From a candidate division Zixibacteria bacterium DG_27 (lineage in GTDB: Bacteria; Zixibacteria; MSB-5A5; DG-27), in NCBI GenBank assembly GCA_001302725.1, contig LIZU01000130.1, positions 1 to 5,710 of the forward strand: a DNA stretch of 5,710 nucleotides, given 5' to 3'. Below are positions 5,478-5,710 of the stretch, one piece after another. Positions within the stretch are counted from its first letter, which is position 1, and every line of letters starts with the position of its first letter. The translations under genes were made by a program, and so were the position numbers. The notes under the pieces were generated by a model. It did no database searches, had not been told where the DNA came from, and worked only from the letters and a program-made list of their open reading frames with translations.

Positions 5478-5710
5478 TTAGTTCAATATCAGGGTGACCG
5501 CAGTGGTGCCGTGAACCGCGATGACCGTGCCCCGGGCGACGTTTCCGCCGGCGGGGTCATTGGCAGCCAGGGCGGGGGCCTGCTTGACGCTGCCGTCACC
5601 GTCGACCACCACTCTATTGCACAGCTCCGGTACGGTTGTGGTGGCAGGCAATGTGGCCACGCCTCCCACCTGCACGGTGGCGACGCGTTTGCCTTGATCG
5701 GCGTCGGTCA
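5478..5710 (-). CDS. Probable capsid decoration (cement) protein, N-terminus beyond the window
   Basis: The frame is open from the window edge to TAA 5480-5478, giving 76 or more C-terminal residues; the true start lies upstream. An internal GTG at 5675 is not supported by a ribosome binding site and cuts into the conserved-looking region. The visible part is small-residue and Val/Ala/Gly-rich, with no long helix: GKRVATVQVGGVATLPATTT, then NRVVVDGDGSVKQAP, and GNVARGTVIAVHGTTAVTLI at the end. Such beta-rich, Gly/Ala-rich small proteins directly before a major capsid gene are typically head decoration or cement proteins that bind the outside of the capsid lattice. The final pattern (an RGTVIAVHG-type strand followed by a Val/Leu strand) resembles DUF2190-like capsid proteins, but I cannot confirm the family. 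A virion tail-spike or scaffold role is less likely. Confidence 0.55.
   Translation of the reverse strand, partial: TDADQGKRVATVQVGGVATLPATTTVPELCNRVVVDGDGSVKQAPALAANDPAGGNVARGTVIAVHGTTAVTLILN

Overview
The window looks like part of the late (virion) gene block of a tailed bacteriophage or prophage. Every convincing gene lies on the minus strand, so the transcript runs from base 5710 to base 1. All complete genes have a Shine-Dalgarno sequence, spacers are short (about 54 to 136 bases), and no tRNA, integrase, insertion sequence or CRISPR array is visible. The host is a bacterium that uses standard Shine-Dalgarno initiation. The sequence is moderately GC-rich and the proteins look divergent, so I cannot name a host phylum from the window alone.

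In transcription order: (1) the 3' part of a small, probable capsid decoration (cement) protein, 5710-5478; (2) a 136-base spacer with two or three potential hairpins; (3) an HK97-fold-type major capsid protein, 5341-4232; (4) a 54-base spacer with a perfect 9-bp hairpin next to the ribosome binding site of the following gene; (5) a 478-residue protein with a six-blade sialidase-like propeller pattern and a Trp/Tyr-rich C-terminal domain, probably a capsid or tail fibre/adhesin, 4177-2741; (6) a possible 18-codon mini-gene whose stop overlaps the start of (7) a 98-residue unknown protein, 2677-2381; (8) a 274-residue probable head-tail connector/adaptor with an internally duplicated 39-residue beta unit, GTG start, 2322-1498; (9) a 390-residue secreted beta-sandwich protein with an N-terminal signal sequence, 1428-256; (10) a short array of 7-bp repeats at its 3' end; (11) the start of an M15-family (D,D-carboxypeptidase/endolysin-like) peptidase, 193-1, cut by the window edge.

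Together the genes describe a capsid (cement plus major capsid protein), a probable connector, one or two host-contact or surface-display proteins and a cell-wall peptidase. The oddest points are the propeller protein directly after the capsid gene (a head-fibre position), a signal peptide on a product of a virion operon, the duplicated unit in the connector-like protein, the competing hairpins at the capsid/propeller junction, and the heptamer array. No function here has been tested by database search; family names rest on recognisable sequence patterns.
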